Origin: JBEKYD01 sp049511335
GTDB lineage: Bacteria > Acidobacteriota > Terriglobia > Bryobacterales > Bryobacteraceae
NCBI GenBank assembly: GCA_049511335.1
Contig: JBEKYD010000004.1
Location: forward strand, 1-64,000
Direction of reading: 5' to 3'
Length of the DNA stretch: 64,000 nt
The translations under genes were made by a program, and so were the position numbers. The stretch's first letter is position 1. The number at the start of each line of letters is the position of its first letter. A model generated the notes under the pieces. The model was not told where the DNA came from. It searched no databases and saw nothing but the letters and a program-made list of their open reading frames with translations. This document shows, piece after piece, positions 7,931-15,850 of the stretch.

Positions 7931-8697
7931 ACTGGAGAACCTTTTACGCCTTGCTGAGCCGCGACGGGCATGTCGCCCGCAAGAACCTGTTGATGACCCT
8001 GGTGCAGAATCTGCTGCAACCGTTGCTGCTGACGTTCGTTTTCGGGCGCGTGCTCACCGCTGGCGGCATGATGAACGCCGGATTTAAGGCCGTGCTGCTG
8101 CCGGGCGTGATGGCCATCAGCATGGTGATTTCGGGAGTTCAGGCCGTGGCCATGCCGCTCATCACCGAATTTCAGTTTTCGCGGGAAATCGAAGACCGCC
8201 TGCTGGCGCCCATTGAGAATGGATGGCTGGCGGTAGAGAAAATCGTGGCCGGCATGATTCAAGGCGTGGTGGCCGGGCTGGTGGTGATTCCGGCGGCGTG
8301 GCTGACCATGGGCGCGGGCACCAATGTAAGTTTCGGGCGTCCGCTGGAATTCGCGCTCATCTGCCTGCTGGTGGCGTTGTTCTCTTCCGCTGGCGGCCTG
8401 GCCCTGGGCTGCTCGGTGGGATCCACGCAGATCGGCCTCATGTTCAGCATCATCGTTACGCCGATGATGATGTTCGGATGCGCGTATTATCCCTGGTCCT
8501 ATCTCCATTTCCTTCCGCCGTTGCAATACGCGGTGCTGGTGAACCCGGTGGTCTATGCCAGCGAAGGGTTGCGCGGAGCGCTGGCCCCGCAAGTGCCGCA
8601 CATGCCGTTTGCGGCCGCGGCCGGCGCATTGGCGGTAATCGATGGCGGCCTTCTGGTGCTGGGGCTGAAGAAGTTTCTAAAGAAAGCCGTGAGCTGA
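7927..8697 (+). CDS. ABC-2 type permease
   Basis: Membrane subunit partnering the preceding ATPase. About 256 residues with six predicted membrane segments, including LLMTLVQNLLQPLLLTFVF, VVAGLVVIPAAWLTMG and FALICLLVALFSSAGGLALG, and the typical MMMFGCAYYPWSYLHFLPP region of the ABC-2 family. I place the start at the TTG (7927) that overlaps the ATPase stop in TTGA; the open frame extends far upstream only as a shadow. Exported substrate cannot be told from sequence. Confidence 0.9.
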   Translation: MNWRTFYALLSRDGHVARKNLLMTLVQNLLQPLLLTFVFGRVLTAGGMMNAGFKAVLLPGVMAISMVISGVQAVAMPLITEFQFSREIEDRLLAPIENGWLAVEKIVAGMIQGVVAGLVVIPAAWLTMGAGTNVSFGRPLEFALICLLVALFSSAGGLALGCSVGSTQIGLMFSIIVTPMMMFGCAYYPWSYLHFLPPLQYAVLVNPVVYASEGLRGALAPQVPHMPFAAAAGALAVIDGGLLVLGLKKFLKKAVS

Positions 8698-8720
8698 ATT
8701 CGGCCCGGCTGCAGCCGCCG

Positions 8721-9881
8721 TCACAACCTCAGTCGCAAGCGCCTCAGCCCCTCGTCGAAGTCGGCCGGATGGGTCAGCAGGCTGGCCACCAGAAAGGCTT
8801 CGGCATCGAAATCGTAGAAAAAGCCCGGCTGCAACAACACGTTGTCGCGCTCGACCAGTTCCAGCGCCCATTCTTCTTCGGTGCGGGTTGCCGGCACGCG
8901 AATGACGATGTACCAGCCGCCCTCGACGGGCAGAATTTCGCCCGCGCAGCCCGCGAGGCAGGTTCTGGCGCTGGCAAGGTTTCGGGCCGTGCGGGCGCGA
9001 ATCTGGCTCGCTACCTCTTCGCCCAAACGCAGGAACTCGGCGGCCGCCGACTGCACCGGCGTGCTCACCGAAAGATAAGTGTCGGCAATCCACTCCAGCC
9101 CCTCGAGCGCCTGGCGCCGCATCGCCTCCGGACCGCCGGCCACGATCCAGCCCAGCTTCATCTGGGGAAGGCCGGCCACTTTCGAAAGACCGCTGAGCGA
9201 GAACGTCAGGCAATCTTCCACCGCCGCCGCCATCGCGACCCGCTCCGCGTCCGGCGCAAACGCATAATCCGAGAACACTTCATCGGAAATTAGGGTCAGG
9301 CCCCGCGTAACGCAAAGCCGTTCGAGGACTTCGATCTCTCTTTTTTTGAGGAACGATCCGGTGGGATTATTGGGATTCACCACCACGATGGCACGCGTCC
9401 GGTCGTTCAGCGCCTGTTCCAGGGCCGCGAGGTCGATTCCCCAGCCCCCATGGTATGCCAGAGGATATTGCCGGATAGAGACCGATTCCATCTTGGCCAA
9501 GAACTCGAACAGCGGGTAGGACGGCCGGGGCGCCAGCACCTCGTCTCCGGGATTGCACAGCAATTTGAACAAATACGCATAGGCTTCGCTGGTGCTTGCG
9601 GTTAGGAGTATTTGGGAGGGCTCGGCGGAAAATCCCCGCGCGGCATAATACCGGGAAACCGCCTGGCGGGCCGCCGTCGAACCGCGCGGATCCGGTTCAT
9701 AGCGAAGTACTTCCTTTCCACCGAAAGATGCCGCGATTTCGAGTGGATATTGGAGCCCCGCGCGGGTGGGATTCGATTCGCTCAAATCCAGAATCGCGTC
9801 TCCCGCCCGCCGCTTTTCCGTCAGCAGCCGGGTGAGACGATTCGGAGCGAGTCCCCACTCTAGTTTTGTCGAGAACGTCAT
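8721..9881 (-). CDS. Pyridoxal-phosphate aminotransferase, class I/II
   Basis: Fold-type I PLP enzyme of 386 residues. Visible family features: substrate loop LSESNPTRAGL near the N-terminus, NPNNPTGSF (PLP-ring contact Asn), SDEVFSDYAF, and the Schiff-base lysine in SLSGLSKVAGLPQMKLGW. C-terminal domain EILPVEGGWYIVIRVP is complete. Substrate is not determinable; alanine- or methionine-type aminotransferases are the nearest general relatives. It converges with the ABC exporter genes and is followed upstream by an AT-rich 160-base gap. Confidence 0.92.
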   Translation of the reverse strand: MTFSTKLEWGLAPNRLTRLLTEKRRAGDAILDLSESNPTRAGLQYPLEIAASFGGKEVLRYEPDPRGSTAARQAVSRYYAARGFSAEPSQILLTASTSEAYAYLFKLLCNPGDEVLAPRPSYPLFEFLAKMESVSIRQYPLAYHGGWGIDLAALEQALNDRTRAIVVVNPNNPTGSFLKKREIEVLERLCVTRGLTLISDEVFSDYAFAPDAERVAMAAAVEDCLTFSLSGLSKVAGLPQMKLGWIVAGGPEAMRRQALEGLEWIADTYLSVSTPVQSAAAEFLRLGEEVASQIRARTARNLASARTCLAGCAGEILPVEGGWYIVIRVPATRTEEEWALELVERDNVLLQPGFFYDFDAEAFLVASLLTHPADFDEGLRRLRLRL

Positions 9882-10043
9882 GGCGCTACACCGATAGCTC
9901 TAAATGGTCTAGTACTCGGCAGTTCTACTGGGGTACGGTAGAAAGGTGACTAGAAATACAATTCTATCGCAATAAGCCTTTTTTTATCCTAAAGATACGG
10001 TCTAACAGCCGCGACTTTGCAAAATTATAGGGTTTTAAACGAA

Positions 10044-10250
10044 ATGCGGGTTTCCAACAGGATAACGGTACGGTTCAAGCTGATGCCCATCATCCTACTG
10101 GTGTTTCTTCTGATCTGTGCAGAGGCTCCGCTTAAGGCTTACGCCGACCCCGGCAGCGGTCTCCTATTGTGGCAGATCGTGGCAGCGGTTTTCCTTGGGG
10201 GATTTTATCAGGCCAGGAAGGTTTTTTCTCGGATCAGGAAAAGAAAGTGA
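10044..10250 (+). CDS. Small membrane protein with PGSG-LLLWQ motif
   Basis: About 68 residues: basic N-terminus, a hydrophobic segment (MPIILLVFLLICAEAPLKAYA) that reads as signal peptide or first helix, the motif ADPGSGLLLWQIVAAVFLGG forming a second helix, and a basic tail (KVFSRIRKRK). Short proteins with this PGSG motif recur in front of methyltransferase and sulfatase-like genes, as here. Its stop overlaps the GTG of the methyltransferase (GTGA). A TTG at 10017 would add nine residues. Function unknown. Confidence 0.75.
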   Translation: MRVSNRITVRFKLMPIILLVFLLICAEAPLKAYADPGSGLLLWQIVAAVFLGGFYQARKVFSRIRKRK

Positions 10251-11632
10251 CGCGTGTCGTTTCTTTTCGCGATCCGGGAGGTTTTCTCTCCTTAGCCGAC
10301 GATCGCGTGATTCGCACAGTCCGCCCCGAGGGAGTCGATAACGTCGCGGTCTACCTGAGCTCGTCCGCGGTTCGGCGCCATACCCAGAACCGGAGCATCG
10401 TAATTACGCGGGTTGTGGATGGAGATCCGGCGGCGCGGAATGGGCCGATCCTCTTGGAACATGAGCGCATTCCATTTCCCAGCTACGCGCACGAATGGCC
10501 GGCGGAAATGCTGCTCGCAGCCGGCGATCTCACCCTATCGCTGTGTGAAGACCTTTTGAGCGAAGGGCTGGGATTGAAGGACGCCACACCGCACAACGTG
10601 CTTTTCGAAGGTCCGCGCGCGGTGTTCGTGGACGTGCTGTCCTTCGAACGCCGCGATGCGCGCGATCCCATCTGGCTCCCCGATGCGCAATTCACGCGGA
10701 ACTTTCTGATTCCCCTGCTGCTCGACCGGCGCCTGGGGATACCCCTGCAGAGAACCTTTCTTTCACGGCGCGACGGAATGACGCCGTCCGACGCGCTGGC
10801 TGCGATTCCATGGCCGCGCCGCTGGCTCCCCCCTTTTCTCCAATGGATCACCCTTCCCGCGCGAGCTTCCCGGCTGGAGCGTCCGGCCCTGTACCGGCCG
10901 CGGCGAATGGGTGACGCCGAACAAGCCAGCTATGTTTTGCGGCACCGGTTTCGAGGCCTTCGGAAACAACTTCGCCGGCTCGCTTCCGAAGCCGCATCTT
11001 CGCCGTGGCTCGATTATGAAAGCGCACGGCCTTCCTACTCCGCCGAACAGCACGCGGCCAAGCGCCAATTCGTGGCGGAGGCGCTCGGCACCATGAGCCC
11101 GCGGCGGCTGCTCGACGTGGGCGCCAACGCTGGAGAATATAGCCTCATGGCGGCGCGGGCGGGCGCTTCGGTAGTAGCCATCGACAGCGATCCCGCGCCG
11201 GTAGGCGCGCTGTGGCATAAGGCCCACGGCAGCGGCGCCGACATTTTGCCCCTGGTCGTGGATTTCGCCCGGCCGAGTCCGGCTTTAGGCTGGCGCTGCG
11301 CCGAACAAGCGAGCTTCCTCGATCGCGCCAACGGCTTCTTCGACAGCGTGACCATGCTGGCCGTCCTTCACCACCTGATGGTGACCGATCAGATTCCCCT
11401 GGCGGAGATCTTCGATGCCGCGGCCCAATTGACGAGCCGCTGGCTGCTGATGGAATACGTCGGGCCGTCGGACATGATGTTCCAGCGGCTGCTGCGCGGC
11501 CGCGGCGATTTATACCGGTGGCTCGATCGAACCGCGTTCGAGGAGCATGCCGGCCGGCGCTTCGAAACCGTCTTTTCCCGCGAAATCCCCGGCGCCGACC
11601 GCTGCTTGTATCTGTTGCAGCGGAGAGCCTGA
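10247..11632 (+). CDS. SAM-dependent methyltransferase (NoeA-like)
   Basis: 461 residues. The N-terminal half contains SLCEDLLSEGLGLKDATPHNVLFEG and VFVDVLSFERRD, a region shared with NoeA-like nodulation proteins and resembling a kinase-like fold; the C-terminal half is a Rossmann methyltransferase with RLLDVGANAGEYSLMAARAG and the acidic VVAIDSD. I use the GTG at 10247, which overlaps the small membrane gene; ATG-independent upstream extension is a shadow. The stop overlaps the ATG of the interrupted sulfatase gene (TGATG). Likely acts on a cell-surface glycan or lipid together with those neighbours; that is inference. Confidence 0.88.
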   Translation: MTRVVSFRDPGGFLSLADDRVIRTVRPEGVDNVAVYLSSSAVRRHTQNRSIVITRVVDGDPAARNGPILLEHERIPFPSYAHEWPAEMLLAAGDLTLSLCEDLLSEGLGLKDATPHNVLFEGPRAVFVDVLSFERRDARDPIWLPDAQFTRNFLIPLLLDRRLGIPLQRTFLSRRDGMTPSDALAAIPWPRRWLPPFLQWITLPARASRLERPALYRPRRMGDAEQASYVLRHRFRGLRKQLRRLASEAASSPWLDYESARPSYSAEQHAAKRQFVAEALGTMSPRRLLDVGANAGEYSLMAARAGASVVAIDSDPAPVGALWHKAHGSGADILPLVVDFARPSPALGWRCAEQASFLDRANGFFDSVTMLAVLHHLMVTDQIPLAEIFDAAAQLTSRWLLMEYVGPSDMMFQRLLRGRGDLYRWLDRTAFEEHAGRRFETVFSREIPGADRCLYLLQRRA

Positions 11633-11699
11633 TGGGCCGGCGCTACGCCATAGCCCTGTCCTTCGCCAATCTGGTTTACCTGAGCGCCTGGGACAGTTT
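11632..11699 (+). pseudogene. 5' end of sulfatase-like gene, cut off by insertion element
   Basis: Codes for the first 22 residues (MGRRYAIALSFANLVYLSAW plus D-S), beginning with the start of a membrane helix. The reading frame then enters the insertion element and stops at 11736. Joining 11632-11699 to 14348 restores one continuous 508-residue frame (LSAWDSLAVTDPRTLW) with a single copy of the 8-base target site GACAGTTT. Overlapping start with the methyltransferase stop shows it was the third gene of that operon. Confidence 0.85.
11692..11699. repeat. Target site duplication, left copy
   Basis: GACAGTTT, repeated exactly at 14340-14347 on the other side of the 2640-bp element. Confidence 0.9.
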
Positions 11700-11716
11700 G
11701 GTAGTGGGTCAGTTTG
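11700..11716 (+). repeat. Left terminal inverted repeat
   Basis: GGTAGTGGGTCAGTTTG; exact reverse complement of 14323-14339. The GGT start recalls IS1-type ends. Confidence 0.92.
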
Positions 11717-11851
11717 CCCCGCAGTGGCCGAACTAGATAAGGAGCGCGTGTTTTGAGTCCATCGCGCGATCCGTTCTCCCGTCAGCCAAACCGACCCTTT
11801 CCAACACCGGTCAAGCATTTGCGCTACCATGGGGGGTTCACAGGGAGGCGC

Positions 11852-12673
11852 ATGACCGTCTGTATAGCCGCGATTTGCCATAACGGCGGATATCCAAAAA
11901 TTGTCATTTGTGCCGATACTAGGTTCGCCAGTGCATTCGTTGGGTCGACTGACAGCGCTTTCAAGATAAAACCCCTTCCCTACGGCTGGCTCCTCTTACT
12001 TGCTACCGACGACTGGAATAGTGCCTTGACTCTTTACAGCCACCTTTCGAAAATATGGGGAACGCTTAAAGATAGCAGTCCTGCCGTGATATGTGACAAA
12101 TTAGAGAAGCAATTCTCTCGACACCAGTTCTGTTCCAAGGCGACAGATGCGCTGATCTGTGGATTCACTAAAGGTCATGATCCGGTAGTTCTTTATTTAG
12201 GAGTAAGCCCTGAAGAGTCTCCGGCGATTGTACTGTCTGCGGTACCGGAATTCGAAACAATAGGCTGCGGCAGTGTGATAGCTCGCGTATTTCTCATGCA
12301 GCGAGATTGCGGAGCGATAAAAAGCCTTGATTACATTCTATATTCAGTATACGAGGCTAAGAAGGCTAGTGAAAAGGAGGGTAATGTAGGGCCTAAAACG
12401 CATCTGGCTATTATCGGACCGCCTTCCCCTAAAAGCCCTCACAGTTGTTCACTAATTCCGATCAGGGAGGATGGGATCAAACTCCTAGAACGGTGGCGCA
12501 GGAAGAAATGGCTCAGGTCGGTTTCGGATGTGCTCCCAGATGTCTCTACCTATATTGATAAATCAGAGGCAGATGTTACCCGAGAATTTCAATTAGGTTT
12601 TCTATCGTCCACAGATGATCTGTCAACCCTGCAGCCATTGCAGGAGCCACCCGGAGAGTCTGATGAATCCTGA
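11852..12673 (+). CDS. Proteasome-like Ntn hydrolase, transposon cargo
   Basis: 273 residues. The N-terminus M-TVCIAAIC...KIVICADTRFA...SAFKIKPL follows the 20S proteasome beta / HslV pattern: Thr at position 2 (catalytic Thr1 after Met removal), an ADTR aspartate after strand two (Asp17-like) and a lysine in FKIK (Lys33-like). No signal peptide, so cytoplasmic. The substrate is unknown and there is no partner ATPase within the element. The ATG at 11852 is preceded by GGGAGG; the open frame extends upstream to 11753 without support. Its last 98 bases overlap the transposase 3' end on the opposite strand. Lower GC than neighbouring chromosomal genes. Confidence 0.78.
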   Translation: MTVCIAAICHNGGYPKIVICADTRFASAFVGSTDSAFKIKPLPYGWLLLLATDDWNSALTLYSHLSKIWGTLKDSSPAVICDKLEKQFSRHQFCSKATDALICGFTKGHDPVVLYLGVSPEESPAIVLSAVPEFETIGCGSVIARVFLMQRDCGAIKSLDYILYSVYEAKKASEKEGNVGPKTHLAIIGPPSPKSPHSCSLIPIREDGIKLLERWRRKKWLRSVSDVLPDVSTYIDKSEADVTREFQLGFLSSTDDLSTLQPLQEPPGESDES

Positions 12674-13400
12674 CGAAGTTGTAATGCATGTAGTGAAGTG
12701 CCAGCGCTGCTACGTGGTTCTCGATTTTCTTAGAGAACGCATTCGTCAAACGAGTGAACCGGCGCATTTGCATACGCATCGTGAGGTTTTGGCGCTCAAT
12801 GTACGAGGTGCTAATGTGCTTAGGGTCTGGATCGCCCATTCGAATGATCTTCTCTTGCCCGTTGCAGACCGCCGGACTGTACCGCTTCTGGCCTTCAAGC
12901 GTATTGCCAAAGTACTTCACCACTTGCGCGTAGTCAACTTCATCGGCAAAAGCGTCGATCACAGCATTGAGATACACTTTCAGGCCATCGCTCGAAAGTT
13001 GTACGCGATTACTGAGCCGGCCAGCAACGTCCTGAATGAACTCAGTCGCACATCCAGCGTCGCGCTGCCCGACAAGCCAGCCGCAAACCAACTTAGTATC
13101 AGCATCGATGGCAACCCAGGTCCACACGTCACCACAGATCGCGACTTCGGCCTTTTCCTTTGTGACGTTCTTTTGCTTACAGCCGACGAAGCTCCATATC
13201 TCGTCAACCTGAATCCGCTTGCACGGCAGGTTTACCAGCGTCTTATTGAGGTATTCCGAGCAGGCCGCGCCCAACTGTACCAAGAGCTTTGCGATTGTGT
13301 TTTTCGATGCTCCAGTCATCCGAACGGTGGAGCGAATCGAGCAACCCTCAACCAGCGCCGCTACGATCTGCGCGCGCTTTTCAGTGCTCAACTGGTTCAT
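12576..13400 (-). CDS. DDE transposase, IS1-family-like
   Basis: 274 residues. An N-terminal helix-turn-helix (STEKRAQIVAALVEG...VRMTGASKNTIAKLL, residues 5-40) precedes an RNase H-like domain with the acidic triad D66 (KRIQVDEIW), D138 (QLSSDGLKVY) and E202 (SYIERQNLTMRM). A CxxC-type zinc pair seen in some IS1 proteins is not obvious. A single full frame without programmed frameshift, as in the one-ORF branch of the IS1 family. It lies in the middle of the element rather than filling it, leaving both flanks for cargo. It appears intact. Confidence 0.92.
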   Translation of the reverse strand: MNQLSTEKRAQIVAALVEGCSIRSTVRMTGASKNTIAKLLVQLGAACSEYLNKTLVNLPCKRIQVDEIWSFVGCKQKNVTKEKAEVAICGDVWTWVAIDADTKLVCGWLVGQRDAGCATEFIQDVAGRLSNRVQLSSDGLKVYLNAVIDAFADEVDYAQVVKYFGNTLEGQKRYSPAVCNGQEKIIRMGDPDPKHISTSYIERQNLTMRMQMRRFTRLTNAFSKKIENHVAALALHYMHYNFVRIHQTLRVAPAMAAGLTDHLWTIENLIEILG

Positions 13401-13461
13401 ATTTAGATTCTAAACCAGTCAAGCATAAAAAGTGAAGTACAAAATGGAGGAGAAAGTTTAA

Positions 13462-13674
13462 ATGCAAGCCGAGCCAAGCAAGTATTCCTTAGTGGACCGG
13501 ACTTTTAAATGGGCACTTATTGTGGTCGCGGGTCTCTTTATTGCTGTTTTCTGGCAATACTCGCAGAATGGCAGATATACTTTCGTGCATGGCACTGAAG
13601 ATTCTCCAGCCGCAGTCATTGGCACGCGCACGGGAGAGGTTACATTCGGGCGCGCTATTCGGAGGCCTAACTGA
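13462..13674 (+). CDS. Small single-helix membrane protein, transposon cargo
   Basis: 70 residues: short polar N-terminus, one membrane helix (WALIVVAGLFIAVFWQY, about residues 17-33), then an exposed tail with FVHGTEDSPAAVIGTRTGEV that looks like a small beta structure. GGAGGAG lies 9 bases before the ATG, a strong ribosome site. Divergent from the transposase and two bases before the zinc-ribbon gene, so those two form an operon. No function recognised. Confidence 0.7.
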   Translation: MQAEPSKYSLVDRTFKWALIVVAGLFIAVFWQYSQNGRYTFVHGTEDSPAAVIGTRTGEVTFGRAIRRPN

Positions 13675-13676
13675 AA

Positions 13677-13988
13677 ATGGCGCGCACATTGGTAGACCTC
13701 AAGGATATCACTGGTATTGAGTACGAGTGTCTCCATTGTCACGCTCGGTACACAGTCCCAATCGAGAAGATCGACCGACCCGTGTTTGATTGCCCGAATT
13801 GCAAAGAGCAGTGGATCAGTTCTGAAACACCGCCAGACTCGGATTTTGCCGACGCCAGAGCGATTGATCTTTTCCTTAAGTTCCTAAAGGAACTTCAGAA
13901 TAGGCACATGGGGGCCACGCTGAGGATCGAGGTTTCCGTTGATGCCAACAATGGTAAACTCCTGTCTAATCCGGCGTCGCGCGCCTAG
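13677..13988 (+). CDS. Zinc-ribbon protein, transposon cargo
   Basis: 103 residues. Two CxxC pairs, YECLHCHARY (about residues 17-20) and FDCPNCKEQW (about 38-41), make a zinc ribbon as in MJ0042-type or transcription-factor ribbons. The C-terminal half is helical and charged (RAIDLFLKFLKELQNRH) followed by a strand. Starts two bases after the stop of the membrane-protein gene. Could bind nucleic acid or a protein partner; no specific function assigned. Confidence 0.7.
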   Translation: MARTLVDLKDITGIEYECLHCHARYTVPIEKIDRPVFDCPNCKEQWISSETPPDSDFADARAIDLFLKFLKELQNRHMGATLRIEVSVDANNGKLLSNPASRA

Positions 13989-14008
13989 CCGACGACTATG
14001 CTGGATTT

Positions 14009-14272
14009 TCACGGCTTTTTCTTTCCCCAGCGTGCCCTCGCCGCTCTGGATGCGATTGCAGATCGTTTTCGAGGCCCCAGGGCGGCTGCTCTTGCCGCGC
14101 CGCCTTTCAGCCCTCCTAGGCGTCCTAAGGCTACAGCGTGGGGGTTTTTGGAAGGGTCTAAGGCCTTTGGCTCTTCGTGGTTGTATTTGGGAGCTTGCCC
14201 AGTGGACTCAAGCATGACCTGGTATGCAAGCTGGTTCGGATCGCGCGGGCGTTTCTTTGAGCGCTCAGGCAT
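14009..14272 (-). CDS. Small basic protein with KGG-ARW repeats motif, transposon cargo
   Basis: 87 residues, strongly basic. The C-terminal half NPHAVALGRLGGLKGG followed by ARAAALGPRKRSAIASRAA and a final RARWGKKKP matches a widespread short bacterial family built on GLKGGxARAxxL and AxxARW; no activity is known to me, though such lysine/alanine-rich proteins often bind DNA. It sits in the right arm of the element, convergent with the zinc-ribbon gene. No clear ribosome site. Confidence 0.65.
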   Translation of the reverse strand: MPERSKKRPRDPNQLAYQVMLESTGQAPKYNHEEPKALDPSKNPHAVALGRLGGLKGGAARAAALGPRKRSAIASRAARARWGKKKP

Positions 14273-14322
14273 GATGATTTCAGTATGGCAGGAGGGGATT
14301 TGATGTCAAGCAACGGAAAGTT

Positions 14323-14339
14323 CAAACTGACCCACTACC
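14323..14339 (-). repeat. Right terminal inverted repeat
   Basis: CAAACTGACCCACTACC on the plus strand, the exact reverse complement of 11700-11716. Confidence 0.92.
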
Positions 14340-14347
14340 GACAGTTT
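14340..14347. repeat. Target site duplication, right copy
   Basis: GACAGTTT, identical to 11692-11699, directly outside the right inverted repeat. Confidence 0.9.
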
Positions 14348-15806
14348 GGCGGTCACCGACCCGCGTACGCTCTGGTATCGCAAGTCGCTGCCGACGGCAC
14401 AGCAGTACGCCGCCGTGGCCGCGGACGTGCTGGCTTTGTCGCTGGTGACCTATGCGGTCTTGCGGGCCGCGGCGAAACTGCCGGCTTGGTCGCAACGCGT
14501 CTTGCTGGTGGCCGGCTTGCTGCTTACGGTGGTTCCGGTATGCGCGGTGATCGCGCGCCATATGCCCGAACGGACCCTCCCGCCGATCACATTTCGTGAA
14601 GTGTTCGCGGTGACGGGCTTGGTAGCGCTGGTCGCCTTGGGGCTCCTATTCCGTTATTTGGATTGGGCGTTGCGGGCGGCTCGCGTAGCCGCTATGGCCA
14701 CGCTCCCCTCGGTCGCGGCGACCTTTGGCGGCGTCGGCGCCGTCATGCTTATGCGGCCCCAGTTGCCTCCCGATCCGCCCCCGGCCGCGCGCCTTCCCGG
14801 CGGTCCGGCGGTCCGGGTCCTGTGGTTGATCTTCGACGAGTGGGACCAGCGGCTCAGCTTCACTCATCGGCTTCGCGGAACCGCGCTGCCGGCGATCGAC
14901 CGGCTGGCGGCGGTTTCGTTCGTCGCGACGCGGGCCTTGGCCCCCGAAGCCGGCGGCAAGCCGGTTCGATCGATGTACACCGTGGTTTCCATGCCATCGC
15001 TGCTGTATGCCAAGCGCGTGGTAAGCGAGCAAATTGTGGACGCGGAGCGGCTCGACCTGGAATTTGCGGACGGAAGCCGAGCTCGTTTCGGCGAACCCCC
15101 TAATTTCTTTTCGCTGGCGCACTCCCGCGGGTGGAACACGGGGCTGGGCGGCTGGTATCTGCCGTACTGCCGGTCTTTCGGCTCGCAAGTCTCGTCGTGC
15201 TACTGGGATCAATTGTACGATGGGTCCAACGCGGCCGGTCCGGGTTTCGCCGAAGCAGCCTGGCAGGAGACCCGGCTGCTCGCCGAAAATTCGCTGTTCG
15301 CCCCTTTCGGCCAAAGGCTGACCACCATTCGCCACGCCAACGAATACAGGGCGCTGGCGGACTTCGCGCGGCGCACCGCCGCCGATCCAGACATCGGCCT
15401 GGCCCTGGTCCACTTCAACATTCCGCACGTGCCGTACTTTTACAGCAACGCGAACGGAGCCACGAGTTACGACGCGACGCTTCCGTTAGTGGACCGCACG
15501 GTGGCCGAAGTGTCGATGGCGCTTGCCCAATCCGGTCAGGACGGGAGAACGGCCCTGATCCTCAGCGCCGATCATCCGGCCCGCTTTCCGACCCGCGTCG
15601 ATGGCGGCCAGGACCCTCACGTACCGTTTATCGTCCACTTGCCCGGAGAGAAAACGGGCATGGCATTCGACGGCGAGTTTTCCGCACTTTCCACGGCGCC
15701 CCTAGCTCTGGCGCTAGCGACCGGCGAAGTAGCCACTCCGGAAGCGGTAGCGGCTTTTGTGACAAGGCAGACCGCGGGGCGGGCAATCGTGCCCGGGGCC
15801 CGCTAG
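14346..15806 (+). pseudogene. Sulfatase-like membrane hydrolase, separated from its start by the insertion
   Basis: 486 residues remain. Three to four N-terminal membrane helices (for example VLALSLVTYAVLRAA, VLLVAGLLLTVVPVCAVIA, VFAVTGLVALVALGLLF) precede a periplasmic alkaline-phosphatase/sulfatase-fold domain: VLWLIFDEWD, LALVHFNIPHVPYFY, LILSADHPAR and GGQDPHVPFIVHLPGE give the metal-binding Asp/His pattern. The normal start lies at 11632 across the 2640-bp element. A TTG at 14346 could restart translation without the first helix, so residual activity is possible. Probably once modified surface lipids or glycans with the upstream methyltransferase. Confidence 0.82.
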
Positions 15807-15850
15807 AAAGCGGGTCCGCGCACCGAATGGAGGCGGCTGAAAAAGTACTT

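Larger units (their letters stand above)
11700..14339. mobile_element. Cargo-bearing insertion element, IS1-family-like, 2640 bp
   Basis: Bounded by a perfect 17-bp terminal inverted repeat GGTAGTGGGTCAGTTTG (11700-11716 and, inverted, 14323-14339) and flanked by an 8-bp duplication GACAGTTT. Inside lie a minus-strand DDE transposase (12576-13400) and four candidate passenger genes: an Ntn-hydrolase-like protein, a one-helix membrane protein, a zinc-ribbon protein and a small basic protein. The insertion splits a sulfatase-like gene. Much of the interior is visibly less GC-rich than its surroundings, which fits acquisition. Family assignment rests on the transposase layout and 8-bp duplication; other DDE families are possible. 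Confidence 0.93.
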
